12,067 bases of DNA, from contig JAISAD010000085.1 in NCBI GenBank assembly GCA_031266895.1, positions 1-12,067 on the forward strand. The letters are read 5' to 3'. The notes under the pieces are model-generated. The model was not told where the DNA came from, searched no databases, and worked only from the letters and a program-made list of their open reading frames with translations. This DNA is from Bacteroidales bacterium. Lineage in GTDB: Bacteria; Bacteroidota; Bacteroidia; Bacteroidales; WCHB1-69. Position numbers and translations under genes: made by a program. This document shows, piece by piece, positions 1 to 6,981 of the stretch (position 1 is its first letter; every line of letters begins with the position of its first letter).

Positions 1-1574
1 AAACCGGTATAATCATTAAAATTATCAAGACTTTTATTTTGTCCTATATCATATCCAAAACCAAACGTAAGTCCGGAGGAATTAGGTTTATTGGTTGTTT
101 CATTCCAAGTATAAGTATAAATGTAAAAAGAACCTTTTGATTTAGATACATAAGCATTTGTTATTTCTTCTCCAGTATATGTTCCATCGGTTATTTTAGC
201 ATATTTAATACTTTCATTTTCTAATTTAGTTTTGGTGTCTTGCGAAATAATCGCAGAATTGACTAATACAGTTAAATCTCGTGCTCCCCCTTGCTTTTTT
301 ATACTACCTTGAGGATATGGTATATGTGCAATATCTATATAGTTTGCATTCTCATATTCAAAATTTTTGGCAATAAAAGCAGATACTAATTTTTGCACAT
401 AATACTCTCTTTTATTTTGGGGTTTCACTATTAGCAAGTCTTGAAACTCTTTGTTGTAATCATGATAATCATCGTTATAATTTGTTGTTATCTTTCCTGC
501 TTCATTCAATAGTGTTTTTCCTGCTGAAGTTCTCAGTCCATTTGCATACCCAAACCAATCATCAAATTTAGTATAGTAAGGATTATTGTCTCTTCCATTT
601 GTCAGTTTTGTGTAAGGTGTTTTCTTTATGTCTTCCATATAAAATGGCAATCGGAATGCCATTTCAAAAGTAACTTTTTCAATATCACCTTGATAAATGT
701 AATCTCTTATAGGCGTATCCAACAGTCGTGCTCCCTTATTGTCGTTTGCAATGGGTAAATTATTGGCTTCCGTAATAATTGTATTCAATCTCTCTTTTAA
801 TCCATTTTCGCCTGTCCAATATGCAGCAAAAGGATTAACTTCTATTGGATTAGGTATTATTTTGTTGTCCCATACATAACCTGTTATTATATTAAATGCA
901 GCTTCGGCATAATCAGAACTTATCCAATTGTTTTTATCGAAACTATATAATACAATACCAGTGTCCAACTGCTGCACTTGGTTTTTCCCAGTTACTGTAT
1001 TTACCTCAGAACCTGAAATCCCCAAGTTTACTTTATAGTATGGTCTTTCTCCATTATTTTCGACAGTAACAATATTTCCATAAAGAAAGTAATAGGTTGG
1101 GCTTTTGGGAAAATTATTATTTTCAATCAATGTTTTTATGGTTTCAATTTCAGCAGTAGAAACTGCAATGGATTGAAGAATAAGATAGGTAGAAATATCC
1201 AATCCAATTATATATAAGGGATCGTTATTCCTAATTTCCAATGCAAATATTGTATTGTCTTCTAACTGAATTTTATAAACATTAGAAGAAGGAGGTGTTA
1301 TGGTTTCTTTTGTTTTTTCATCTTTATAAACCGACCTTTCTGAAAAATGTTTATAAAAACAATCGGTATTATTAGTTTCTAAATCTTTTGTGTCTACAAA
1401 GGATTGATTTCGAGGAGTTTTTAATTCTTTATTTTCCTTGTTGGACAAATTTGCCAAGTTTATTTTTGCTTGTGCTTTTGTAATAAAAGAAACACTCCCT
1501 ATTGAGTCATTAATAACCTCATTTTCGGCGGCAATTGCCGAATTTTTGAATATACTGTATTTGATTAGTGGCAT
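1..1574 (-). CDS. Large hypothetical protein, 3'-truncated by window edge; possible lysozyme-like (pesticin/T4L-type) domain at visible end
   Basis: This frame is open from an ATG at 1574 down to base 1, giving 524 complete codons and no stop, so the C-terminus lies outside the window. There is no signal peptide or membrane segment. I do not recognise residues 1-480; they are rich in Asn, Thr, Tyr and Lys and include short patches such as FAAYWTGENGL (249-259) and KFDDWFGYANGL (336-347). At 499-512 the protein reads SSGLTFGFGYDIGQ. This resembles the Gly-Thr-x-Gly-x-Gly-Tyr-Asp signature of T4-lysozyme/pesticin-like muramidases. Thr503 and Asp509 are six residues apart, the same spacing as the pesticin catalytic Thr and Asp as I recall it. 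The catalytic Glu would lie upstream; Glu469, Glu470 and Glu492 are candidates that I cannot choose between. The gene starts 16 nt after the stop of the upstream gene, so the two are almost certainly co-transcribed. Muramidase function is inferred from one motif only; that the gene is real is much surer. Confidence 0.8.
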   Translation of the reverse strand, partial: MPLIKYSIFKNSAIAAENEVINDSIGSVSFITKAQAKINLANLSNKENKELKTPRNQSFVDTKDLETNNTDCFYKHFSERSVYKDEKTKETITPPSSNVYKIQLEDNTIFALEIRNNDPLYIIGLDISTYLILQSIAVSTAEIETIKTLIENNNFPKSPTYYFLYGNIVTVENNGERPYYKVNLGISGSEVNTVTGKNQVQQLDTGIVLYSFDKNNWISSDYAEAAFNIITGYVWDNKIIPNPIEVNPFAAYWTGENGLKERLNTIITEANNLPIANDNKGARLLDTPIRDYIYQGDIEKVTFEMAFRLPFYMEDIKKTPYTKLTNGRDNNPYYTKFDDWFGYANGLRTSAGKTLLNEAGKITTNYNDDYHDYNKEFQDLLIVKPQNKREYYVQKLVSAFIAKNFEYENANYIDIAHIPYPQGSIKKQGGARDLTVLVNSAIISQDTKTKLENESIKYAKITDGTYTGEEITNAYVSKSKGSFYIYTYTWNETTNKPNSSGLTFGFGYDIGQNKSLDNFNDYTG

Positions 1575-1590
1575 GATAAATCAATTTTTA

Positions 1591-2886
1591 TTAAACATTA
1601 AAAGCGAATAATCCTTTTTTTATAATAGGGTTATATATTTCTGTATCAGGGATTTGATTTTGAATGGTAACAAGATCTGAATATTCACTCAAAATTAATC
1701 GTAAATATGTCGCAACTGGCACTTCTATACTTGCATCATTAATACAGAAAATTGTAAATTCCTTATCATCTGTCCATCCATTATTATCTGTGCAAATTGA
1801 AAATACCATATTATCTTCTGTATCCGAAGCAAATCGCTCCCAATAACCTGATTGTAAAGTTAAAAGTGGGGATGAATTATTAAGTGTTGACAATGATATT
1901 TTCAATGTAAAATACTTTTGTTCATACTTGTTTGTTTTCGAACTGGAAAATCCTGTCGTCAATGTTTTTATCGGATACTCATCAATGTCTCTATATATTG
2001 TTTCTATCGAGTCTAGAGCAGAAGAATCATCCATTGTGATTTTAATAGTTTGAGGACTATCAACAAACCAATCTATAGGATTATCGTAAACATCCCTTAT
2101 GTCAATATATACTGTATTTTTGGTTGCAAACTTCGCAACTAATTTATTATATATTTCATCCTTCTTCACAAATTTTGGGGTTGCATTATTATTAGTTTCT
2201 ACAGAAAAGTTATTATGTATAAATAGTCCATAAAAAGCAGCAGGGTCAATATAATTCAATATTTCTCGCCTTGAAGTTTCTTTTTCAGCGATCTGTGAGG
2301 AAACGATTATTGTATTGGTAAGTTTTCGAGCAGTAGCTAAAGTAGGATTAAAAAGATTTTCATCTAACATAATTTCAAATCCATAATTAAGTTGAGAGTC
2401 AAATCTGCCTATACTGTCTCCTTGTTTTACTAATGCAAATTGATTAGTAGTATCTTTAAAAAGATCATCTATAAAATCATTATCTGACAAACTGGGATAT
2501 AAGTTTAGTGCAATTTTTCCGTTTTTAGCTTTTCTCAATTGTTTTATAAAATAACTATCATCAGATGCCGGTAGCTTTATACCGTTATACGAGTTATTTG
2601 CATTTAAAAAATCAGCTTTTAACAAACCTCTATAAATAAAGTATTTAATAGAGAGTAACCCCATTGGCAAAAATGTAGGTTTGAGAAATAAATTTACTCT
2701 ATTTGGATTATTTGCTTGTTGGATTATGAATATTTCACCATCGGTTACAGCATAGGCCATGGGGTTATTGCCTCCTGAAAACAGAGAGGTTACTCTATAT
2801 TCCAACGAATTTATTACTCCATATGATTGTGAATTGTCTTGCAAAGGCAAATCAGTTTCTCGTACAAAAAAATTAATTGTATCCAT
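1591..2886 (-). CDS. Hypothetical protein of 431 aa, unrecognised, partner of the downstream truncated gene
   Basis: I cannot assign a family with confidence. The protein begins MDTINFFVRETDLPL and has no signal peptide or transmembrane helix, so it should start out cytoplasmic. Residues 25-90 alternate short hydrophobic strands (IFIIQQ, VNLFLKP, IKYFIYRGL), suggesting a beta-rich N-terminal domain. A second beta-like region lies around residues 260-280 (VYIDIRDVYDNPIDWF) and a third near 345-410 (SGYWERF, FTIFCIND). The frame stays open upstream to a GTG at 2979. I prefer the ATG at 2886 because it follows an A-rich leader of the kind Bacteroidota use and the protein there begins like a natural N-terminus. 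An AGGAGG lies at 2911-2916 but is 24 nt away. The stop is 16 nt before the next gene, and the duplicated upstream segment at 3000-3110 probably drives both. Its place next to a possible muramidase fits an effector accessory, adaptor or immunity protein, but this is inference from position only. Confidence 0.85.
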   Translation of the reverse strand: MDTINFFVRETDLPLQDNSQSYGVINSLEYRVTSLFSGGNNPMAYAVTDGEIFIIQQANNPNRVNLFLKPTFLPMGLLSIKYFIYRGLLKADFLNANNSYNGIKLPASDDSYFIKQLRKAKNGKIALNLYPSLSDNDFIDDLFKDTTNQFALVKQGDSIGRFDSQLNYGFEIMLDENLFNPTLATARKLTNTIIVSSQIAEKETSRREILNYIDPAAFYGLFIHNNFSVETNNNATPKFVKKDEIYNKLVAKFATKNTVYIDIRDVYDNPIDWFVDSPQTIKITMDDSSALDSIETIYRDIDEYPIKTLTTGFSSSKTNKYEQKYFTLKISLSTLNNSSPLLTLQSGYWERFASDTEDNMVFSICTDNNGWTDDKEFTIFCINDASIEVPVATYLRLILSEYSDLVTIQNQIPDTEIYNPIIKKGLFAFNV

Positions 2887-2999
2887 AACTATTATTGTTT
2901 TTTTTGTTAGCCTCCTAAAATTCGCTATTTTCTCAAAATTATTCCTGTGTGGATGCAAAAAAAGGTTTGCAAAACTCACTTTCTCTACTAATGCAGTAC

Positions 3000-3110
3000 T
3001 GTTTTATAACATTTTGATTTTGGGGGCTAAAATACGGAAATATTTCATATAGAAAACAGTTTTTTTATTTTTCTGCAATTTTATTTGTAATTGTTTGATT
3101 GTGAATGCAA
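3000..3110 (-). repeat. Copy 1 of a duplicated upstream (promoter-bearing) segment
   Basis: This segment matches 4963-5070. The two copies share an 8-bp edge (TGTTTTAT), a 26-bp block that is identical in both (3010-3035 and 4973-4998), a less similar AT-rich linker, and a second block matching at 32 of 36 positions (3075-3110 and 5035-5070). Both copies lie in the same orientation upstream of a minus-strand gene. Here the identical block ends 124 nt before the ATG of the 431-aa gene. That the similarity continues through blocks in the same order and spacing argues for duplication of a regulatory region, not chance AT-richness. Confidence 0.8.
3027..3034 (-). promoter_or_regulatory. Possible -7 box in upstream segment copy 1
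   Basis: Read on the minus strand, the 26-bp block contains TATTTTAGCCCCC. TATTTTAG differs by one base from the Bacteroidota -7 consensus TAnnTTTG. It is followed by CCCCC, just as the better box TAAATTTG at 11652-11659 is. No TTG is seen at the usual -33 distance. If the box is used, the transcript of the 431-aa gene would start near 3020 with a leader of roughly 130 nt. Confidence 0.4.
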
Positions 3111-3311
3111 TATTTTTCTTGAACTGTATGGAACTAAAGAAGTTGAATGGCGAAGTTTTTTCTGATTTTAATATCAGTTAATTATCAAAAAAGTAAAAAC
3201 TCCGATAGATTATCTACTCAAACCGGAAATTGGAAAGCGCCGGATAAATAAGGATATATATATTGGGGTATAACTGTGTTATTTTAAAAGGTGAATGTAA
3301 ATGTATGGTGT

Positions 3312-4934
3312 TTAGTCATCATAATCTTGATCGTTTTTTTGTTGACTGTTGTTTTTTGATTTTTTCTTGCTGCAAGGTATTGCTTTTATAGGGAACTCAT
3401 TCCAGCCTGCTGTTGCACGATATAGAGGTATTGCTTTGCGAGGTACATATAGAGTAATATGATTTTTTGATACATTATATAATTTACCTTCTTCTATTAC
3501 AGGGGGATGAATGCTGTAGAGATATAATTCTTGCAAATTGCTACATCCGGAAAAAACGCTATTTCCAATAGATGTAACCGACTTTGGAATGGTAATAGCA
3601 GTAAGTCCTGTACATCCCCCAAAAGCGTTTTCCTTAATAATTTTAACCGACTTTGGAATGGTAATGGCAGTAAGTCCTGTACATCCGTAAAAAGCAGTTG
3701 TTTCAATAGTTGTTACCGATTTTGGAATGGTAATGGCAGTAAGTCCTGTACAACCGGAAAAAGCAGCTGTTTCAATAGTTGTTACCGAGTTTGGAATGGT
3801 AATAGCAGTAAGTCCTGTACATTCAGAAAAAGCCATACTTCCAATAGTTATTACTGATTTTGGGATGGTAACAGCAGTAAGTCCTGTACATCCCCAAAAA
3901 GCCCAATGTTCAATAACTACTACCGATTTGGGAATGGTAACAGTGGTAAGTCCTGTACATTTAGAAAAAGTTTTCTCATTAATAATTATTACCGAATTTG
4001 GAATAGTAATAGCTATTAATCCTGTACAACCGTAAAAAGCATTTTGTTCAATAGTTGTTATTGAATTTGGAATATTAATAGCTGTTAATCCTGTACAACC
4101 GTAAAAAGCATTTTCTCTAATCCATGTAACCGACTTTGGAATAGTAATAGCAGTAAGTCCTGTACAACCGTAAAAAGCATTTTGTTCAATAGTTGTTACT
4201 GAATTTGGAATAGTAATGGCAGTAAGTCCTGTACATCCGGAAAAGGCAGCTGTTTCAATAGTTGTTACCGAGTTGGGAATAGTGATAGACTTTAATCCTT
4301 TATATCCACTAAACATATTGCTTTTAATTTTTGTGATGGAATCGGGAAAAGTAATAGACGTTAAGTTGTTACAATCTTTGAATACAGAAGAACCCATGCA
4401 TATATCGGGATTGAGAATAGTAACCGATGTTAGGTTACTGCAGTCTGAAAAAGCAATCGACCCGATATCTGTGACGGACATGGGAATAATAACCGATATT
4501 AAATTTGTACAATAGGAGAAAGCATTACTGCCGATAGTTGTAACTGAATTAGGGATAGAGATAGAAATTAAGCCTTTACAAACAAAAAAAGCAGCCTTCC
4601 CAATAGTCTTGACGGAATTGGGAATAGAAATAGATGTTAATTTGGTACAAACCTGAAAAGCATATTCTCCAATAGCCGTAACTAAATATGTTTTATCTGC
4701 ATAAACTACTTCAGAAGGGATTGATACTTCACCTTCGTAAGAAGGATACATAATATATTCTTTATTATCCGCCTTCCTCTTACAAGTTACCTCAACCGTA
4801 TAAGGTTCGGTATTGGAGGTGATACCATAGTGTATGGTTTTCCCTTGATAAACGGCAGAAAAGTCATATCCATAGCCATAAGAGAGGTTGCATAAGCCTG
4901 TGAATGCGCCAATAAGTACAATTAGTTTTTTCAT
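3312..4934 (-). CDS. Secreted BspA-like leucine-rich-repeat protein
   Basis: The 540-aa product starts with a classic Sec signal peptide (MKKLIVLIGAFTGLCNLSYG, probably cleaved after residue 20), so it is exported. A short N-terminal domain (about 21-99) leads into sixteen exact 23-residue repeats at residues 100-467. Their consensus is TAITIPxSVTTIexxAFxGCTGL, the LRR_5 or Treponema pallidum/BspA type. After the repeats comes a capping segment (468-512, with LYVPRKAIPLYRATAGW) typical of the end of these proteins. A polar Lys/Asn/Gln/Asp tail (514-540) follows. I see no T9SS C-terminal sorting domain, LPXTG or lipobox, so how it stays at the surface is unclear. BspA-like proteins bind host matrix proteins or other bacteria; that role is known for the family and only inferred here. 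The ATG at 4934 is fixed by the signal peptide. Upstream lies copy 2 of the duplicated promoter segment. Confidence 0.93.
   Translation of the reverse strand: MKKLIVLIGAFTGLCNLSYGYGYDFSAVYQGKTIHYGITSNTEPYTVEVTCKRKADNKEYIMYPSYEGEVSIPSEVVYADKTYLVTAIGEYAFQVCTKLTSISIPNSVKTIGKAAFFVCKGLISISIPNSVTTIGSNAFSYCTNLISVIIPMSVTDIGSIAFSDCSNLTSVTILNPDICMGSSVFKDCNNLTSITFPDSITKIKSNMFSGYKGLKSITIPNSVTTIETAAFSGCTGLTAITIPNSVTTIEQNAFYGCTGLTAITIPKSVTWIRENAFYGCTGLTAINIPNSITTIEQNAFYGCTGLIAITIPNSVIIINEKTFSKCTGLTTVTIPKSVVVIEHWAFWGCTGLTAVTIPKSVITIGSMAFSECTGLTAITIPNSVTTIETAAFSGCTGLTAITIPKSVTTIETTAFYGCTGLTAITIPKSVKIIKENAFGGCTGLTAITIPKSVTSIGNSVFSGCSNLQELYLYSIHPPVIEEGKLYNVSKNHITLYVPRKAIPLYRATAGWNEFPIKAIPCSKKKSKNNSQQKNDQDYDD
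3534..4637 (-). repeat. Sixteen tandem 69-bp coding repeats (23-aa LRR units)
   Basis: Residues 100-467 of the LRR protein are sixteen units of exactly 23 residues with no insertions. Units 1-5 (the N-terminal ones, toward 4637) are diverse. Units 6-16 are very alike and mostly end in GCTGL (ECTGL or KCTGL in some units). Units 6 and 13 share the same core, SVTTIETAAFSGCTGL, and are close at the DNA level as well. The pattern points to later expansion or gene conversion in the C-terminal two thirds of the array. The periodic DNA is coding and is not a CRISPR array. Confidence 0.9.
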
Positions 4935-4962
4935 TTTCCGTGTGTTTTTTGTTTATTTGAAT

Positions 4963-5070
4963 TGTTTTATTGCATTTTGATTTTGGGGGCTAAAATACAG
5001 AAAGTTTTTATATAATCGGTAGCTTTCCCTTTTGGCAATTTTATTTATAATTGTTTTATTGTGGATGAAA
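4963..5070 (-). repeat. Copy 2 of the duplicated upstream (promoter-bearing) segment
   Basis: This is the counterpart of 3000-3110, with the identical 26-bp block at 4973-4998 and the second conserved block at 5035-5070. It lies directly upstream of the LRR gene; the identical block ends 38 nt before its ATG. Between the blocks the two copies differ in sequence and by 3 bp in length, so the outer blocks, not the linker, seem to have been kept. Confidence 0.8.
4990..4997 (-). promoter_or_regulatory. Possible -7 box for the LRR gene
   Basis: The minus strand reads TATTTTAGCCCCC here, the same as in copy 1. With one mismatch to TAnnTTTG, and with the run of C's after it, it would place the transcript start near 4983 and give a leader of about 50 nt. 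No matching -33 TTG is visible at the normal distance, so an activator or an alternative sigma factor may be needed if this is the promoter. Confidence 0.45.
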
Positions 5071-5100
5071 TGTTTTATTGAGCAGTATTATGTTAAATTT

Positions 5101-5140
5101 ACTGTTAAATCACTAACTTTACCATTAAATTACTAACTGA
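5101..5140. repeat. Two adjacent imperfect 20-bp direct repeats at the 3' end of the glycosyltransferase operon
   Basis: Bases 5101-5120 and 5121-5140 match at 15 of 20 positions with a shared core of TTAAATyACTAACT. The second unit overlaps the last codons and stop of the 618-aa gene; the first lies just outside. No terminator-like hairpin was seen here. The repeat sits at the change from AT-rich to more balanced DNA. Confidence 0.5.
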
Positions 5141-6981
5141 TCGCTTTCGTCCGTTACCCAGTTGATATCGAATAGCCATGTCGGAATGCATTCCGCTATG
5201 ATCTCATTCCGATTTTTTTCTTTTATTAAGGCAGGATCTTCTAAAACGGAGTTGATCAGATCGGAGGGACCATTGCCTTTTTCTCGAGTGTACACTATTT
5301 TCTGAGCTGCCCGTTGAACAGCCGATTTCATAATGTGATTTTGAGGCTTTGTGGCTATAAAGTTATTGTTGAGCATTTGGCGGTTGTACAGCGTAACCAG
5401 AGCCACCTCCTTTTGCCCGTTGCGGGTATCGTAATAGCCCAGTGCCCTTGCGTTGTGCCGTGTCCGGATGCAGGGACTCAGCAGGGGAATATCACTGCTG
5501 GCACTTCTGTGCCTTAGCGATTTTGACAGATTGATGTCCCCGGGATGAATGTCTATATCCACATAAACACCGCCATGTTCAAAGAGTTTGGTGTATCTAA
5601 CCATATCGGATATATAGGGCAGGGCAGATTTTTTATGGTTAAATACTTGAGCAATCAAAATATCGTAAGCCTCGCGAATGCCTGTCTCCCCGTCCGGCGC
5701 ATCTTCGGCAACGTCCAGTACCTCAAGATTTGCTTGCGACAGCGTTTCCAGTTGCCTGTTCAATGCCTGATCGCTAAACTGACTGTTTATTCTGCGATCT
5801 GTCCAGAGCAAGTGTTTCCATTGATACTTTTCGGTTTGATCCATCCAGGCAAAGATATTGGACATGGCGATATGGGATAATTTCCCACCTGCCCAAAAAT
5901 GGTGTATAATGCGTGGAATCTCCTCGCCTCGATAGTGTTCCCAATGTATCATCTCCTTAAGTACGGTTATGGCCAGCTCTTCCATGGAATGGCATCTGTA
6001 ATTCCGCGATTCCATTCTTAGCAGCGCATCCATTACGGAAGGCTGTATTTTAGCAAGCCCCCCGTTGCTGACGGCTTTCAGGCAGGCGCTGTTTTCCAGC
6101 AGGGGTATCAGTTTGCTTAAGCTGTCATCGGAACTGCTGTAGTGTTGAGCCAGTGGCATGGTAAATATGCATATCTTATTGTGGATGGGATGCCTGTTCG
6201 TGACTGTTATCGGTGTTTCGTGCCTGATAACCTCCTGATGTATTTTTGAGGCGATAAAGCGATCCTGCTGCTGTTCATTCTGCTTCATGCTTTTTGCCCA
6301 TGTATTGTAAAAATAGTGTACGGCATATGCTTTCGACAGCTTTTCAATTAAAGTGCCTGAGCGCTCTCCAAGGCGATAGCGGCAGGATTCTGCTGCTGTG
6401 AATGGAGCTGTGCAGACAGAAGGCAGCAGGCAAACAGGCTGCTTGTCGGGATAGCGATCATAGCACCGGGATACCATAATAGGTCCGGTAGTTTGTAAAA
6501 CTAATGAGGAGGGGTTTGATTCGAGCATGGGGTTGTGCGGTATAAATGCCGTATCTAAAATTTTGCGCATGAACGGATGATGAGGTATGGAAGCCATAAA
6601 GGCGTTGCTTACGAGGAACGGCCTTTTTGTTACCCGGGCATGCTCTTCCGGTTCCAGCGCGAAAAAGCATTCGCCATCTGCCAGCAAGTCATCACACGGG
6701 CGCAGGCATTCCGTATCGAAATCCACGTACAGGCCGCCCAATGTATTGAGTATCAAATAGCGTATGGCATCCCACTGCTGAATAGGGTACGGAAAATTAT
6801 GGTACGCATCCACGTACTGAGGGTAATGGGCTTTTACAAAATCTTCCGTGCGCTGCCTGTTCCACAGTTCGTATTGCCAGCCGGGATGATGTTTTTTCCA
6901 TGTTTCGCCATATTCTGCAAAATGGATGGACAGCGGCTGATCGCCTGCCCAGATTTGATGAATGATTTTGGGTATTTTCAT
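5125..6981 (-). CDS. Two-domain glycosyltransferase: OCH1/capsular-type domain plus TcdA/TcdB-like domain
   Basis: The 618-aa protein has two GT-A fold glycosyltransferase domains and no signal peptide. Domain 1 (about 1-230) starts IPKIIHQIWAG and has WDAIRY (70-75) and the DXD motif DFD (87-89), which binds the metal and nucleotide sugar. It ends with the VHYFYNTW motif (221-228) shared with the neighbouring gene product, and belongs to the DXD sugar-binding family (Gly_transf_sug/OCH1-like). A linker (about 235-350) follows. Domain 2 (about 354-618) starts IPRIIHHFWAGGKL and has SDMVRY (458-463), GGVYVDIDIHPG (470-481, DXD at 475-477) and NNNFIATKP (538-546). This order matches the catalytic core of clostridial toxins TcdA/TcdB (IHFVWIGG, SDILR, GGxYLDVDMLPG, as I recall them) better than domain 1. 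The start is 3 nt after the stop of the upstream gene, implying translational coupling. Donor sugar and acceptor cannot be read from the sequence; a cell-surface polysaccharide or a protein target are both possible. Confidence 0.9.
   Translation of the reverse strand: MKIPKIIHQIWAGDQPLSIHFAEYGETWKKHHPGWQYELWNRQRTEDFVKAHYPQYVDAYHNFPYPIQQWDAIRYLILNTLGGLYVDFDTECLRPCDDLLADGECFFALEPEEHARVTKRPFLVSNAFMASIPHHPFMRKILDTAFIPHNPMLESNPSSLVLQTTGPIMVSRCYDRYPDKQPVCLLPSVCTAPFTAAESCRYRLGERSGTLIEKLSKAYAVHYFYNTWAKSMKQNEQQQDRFIASKIHQEVIRHETPITVTNRHPIHNKICIFTMPLAQHYSSSDDSLSKLIPLLENSACLKAVSNGGLAKIQPSVMDALLRMESRNYRCHSMEELAITVLKEMIHWEHYRGEEIPRIIHHFWAGGKLSHIAMSNIFAWMDQTEKYQWKHLLWTDRRINSQFSDQALNRQLETLSQANLEVLDVAEDAPDGETGIREAYDILIAQVFNHKKSALPYISDMVRYTKLFEHGGVYVDIDIHPGDINLSKSLRHRSASSDIPLLSPCIRTRHNARALGYYDTRNGQKEVALVTLYNRQMLNNNFIATKPQNHIMKSAVQRAAQKIVYTREKGNGPSDLINSVLEDPALIKEKNRNEIIAECIPTWLFDINWVTDESDQLVI

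Larger units (their letters stand above)
2887..3311. other. Intergenic stretch between the LRR gene and the 431-aa gene
   Basis: This gap of about 425 bp is very AT-rich. It holds the leader of the 431-aa gene (2887 to about 3020), the first copy of the duplicated upstream segment (3000-3110), and about 200 bp (3111-3311) in which I see neither a convincing gene nor a GC-rich hairpin followed by T's that would terminate the LRR gene. Two plus-strand peptide-like stretches (3128-3181 and about 3190-3265) are too short and isolated to call. Confidence 0.6.

Noticed and set aside
3128..3181. Plus-strand 17-codon frame (MELKKLNGEVFSDFNIS) that resembles the leader of Bacteroidota peptide natural-product precursors, followed by a second open stretch near 3190-3265
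   Set aside because: It is very short, ends without a Gly-Gly motif, has no ribosome binding site and no maturation or export genes nearby; the second stretch has no start codon.
3531..4515. Plus-strand frames of 99-108 codons with repeats such as SPVHPEKA across the LRR gene
   Set aside because: They are mirror products of the 69-bp coding repeats on the minus strand; the real gene has a signal peptide and a known repeat family.
3534..4637. Regular repeated DNA that could suggest a CRISPR array
   Set aside because: The period is 69 bp with no distinct spacers and encodes uninterrupted 23-residue LRR units.
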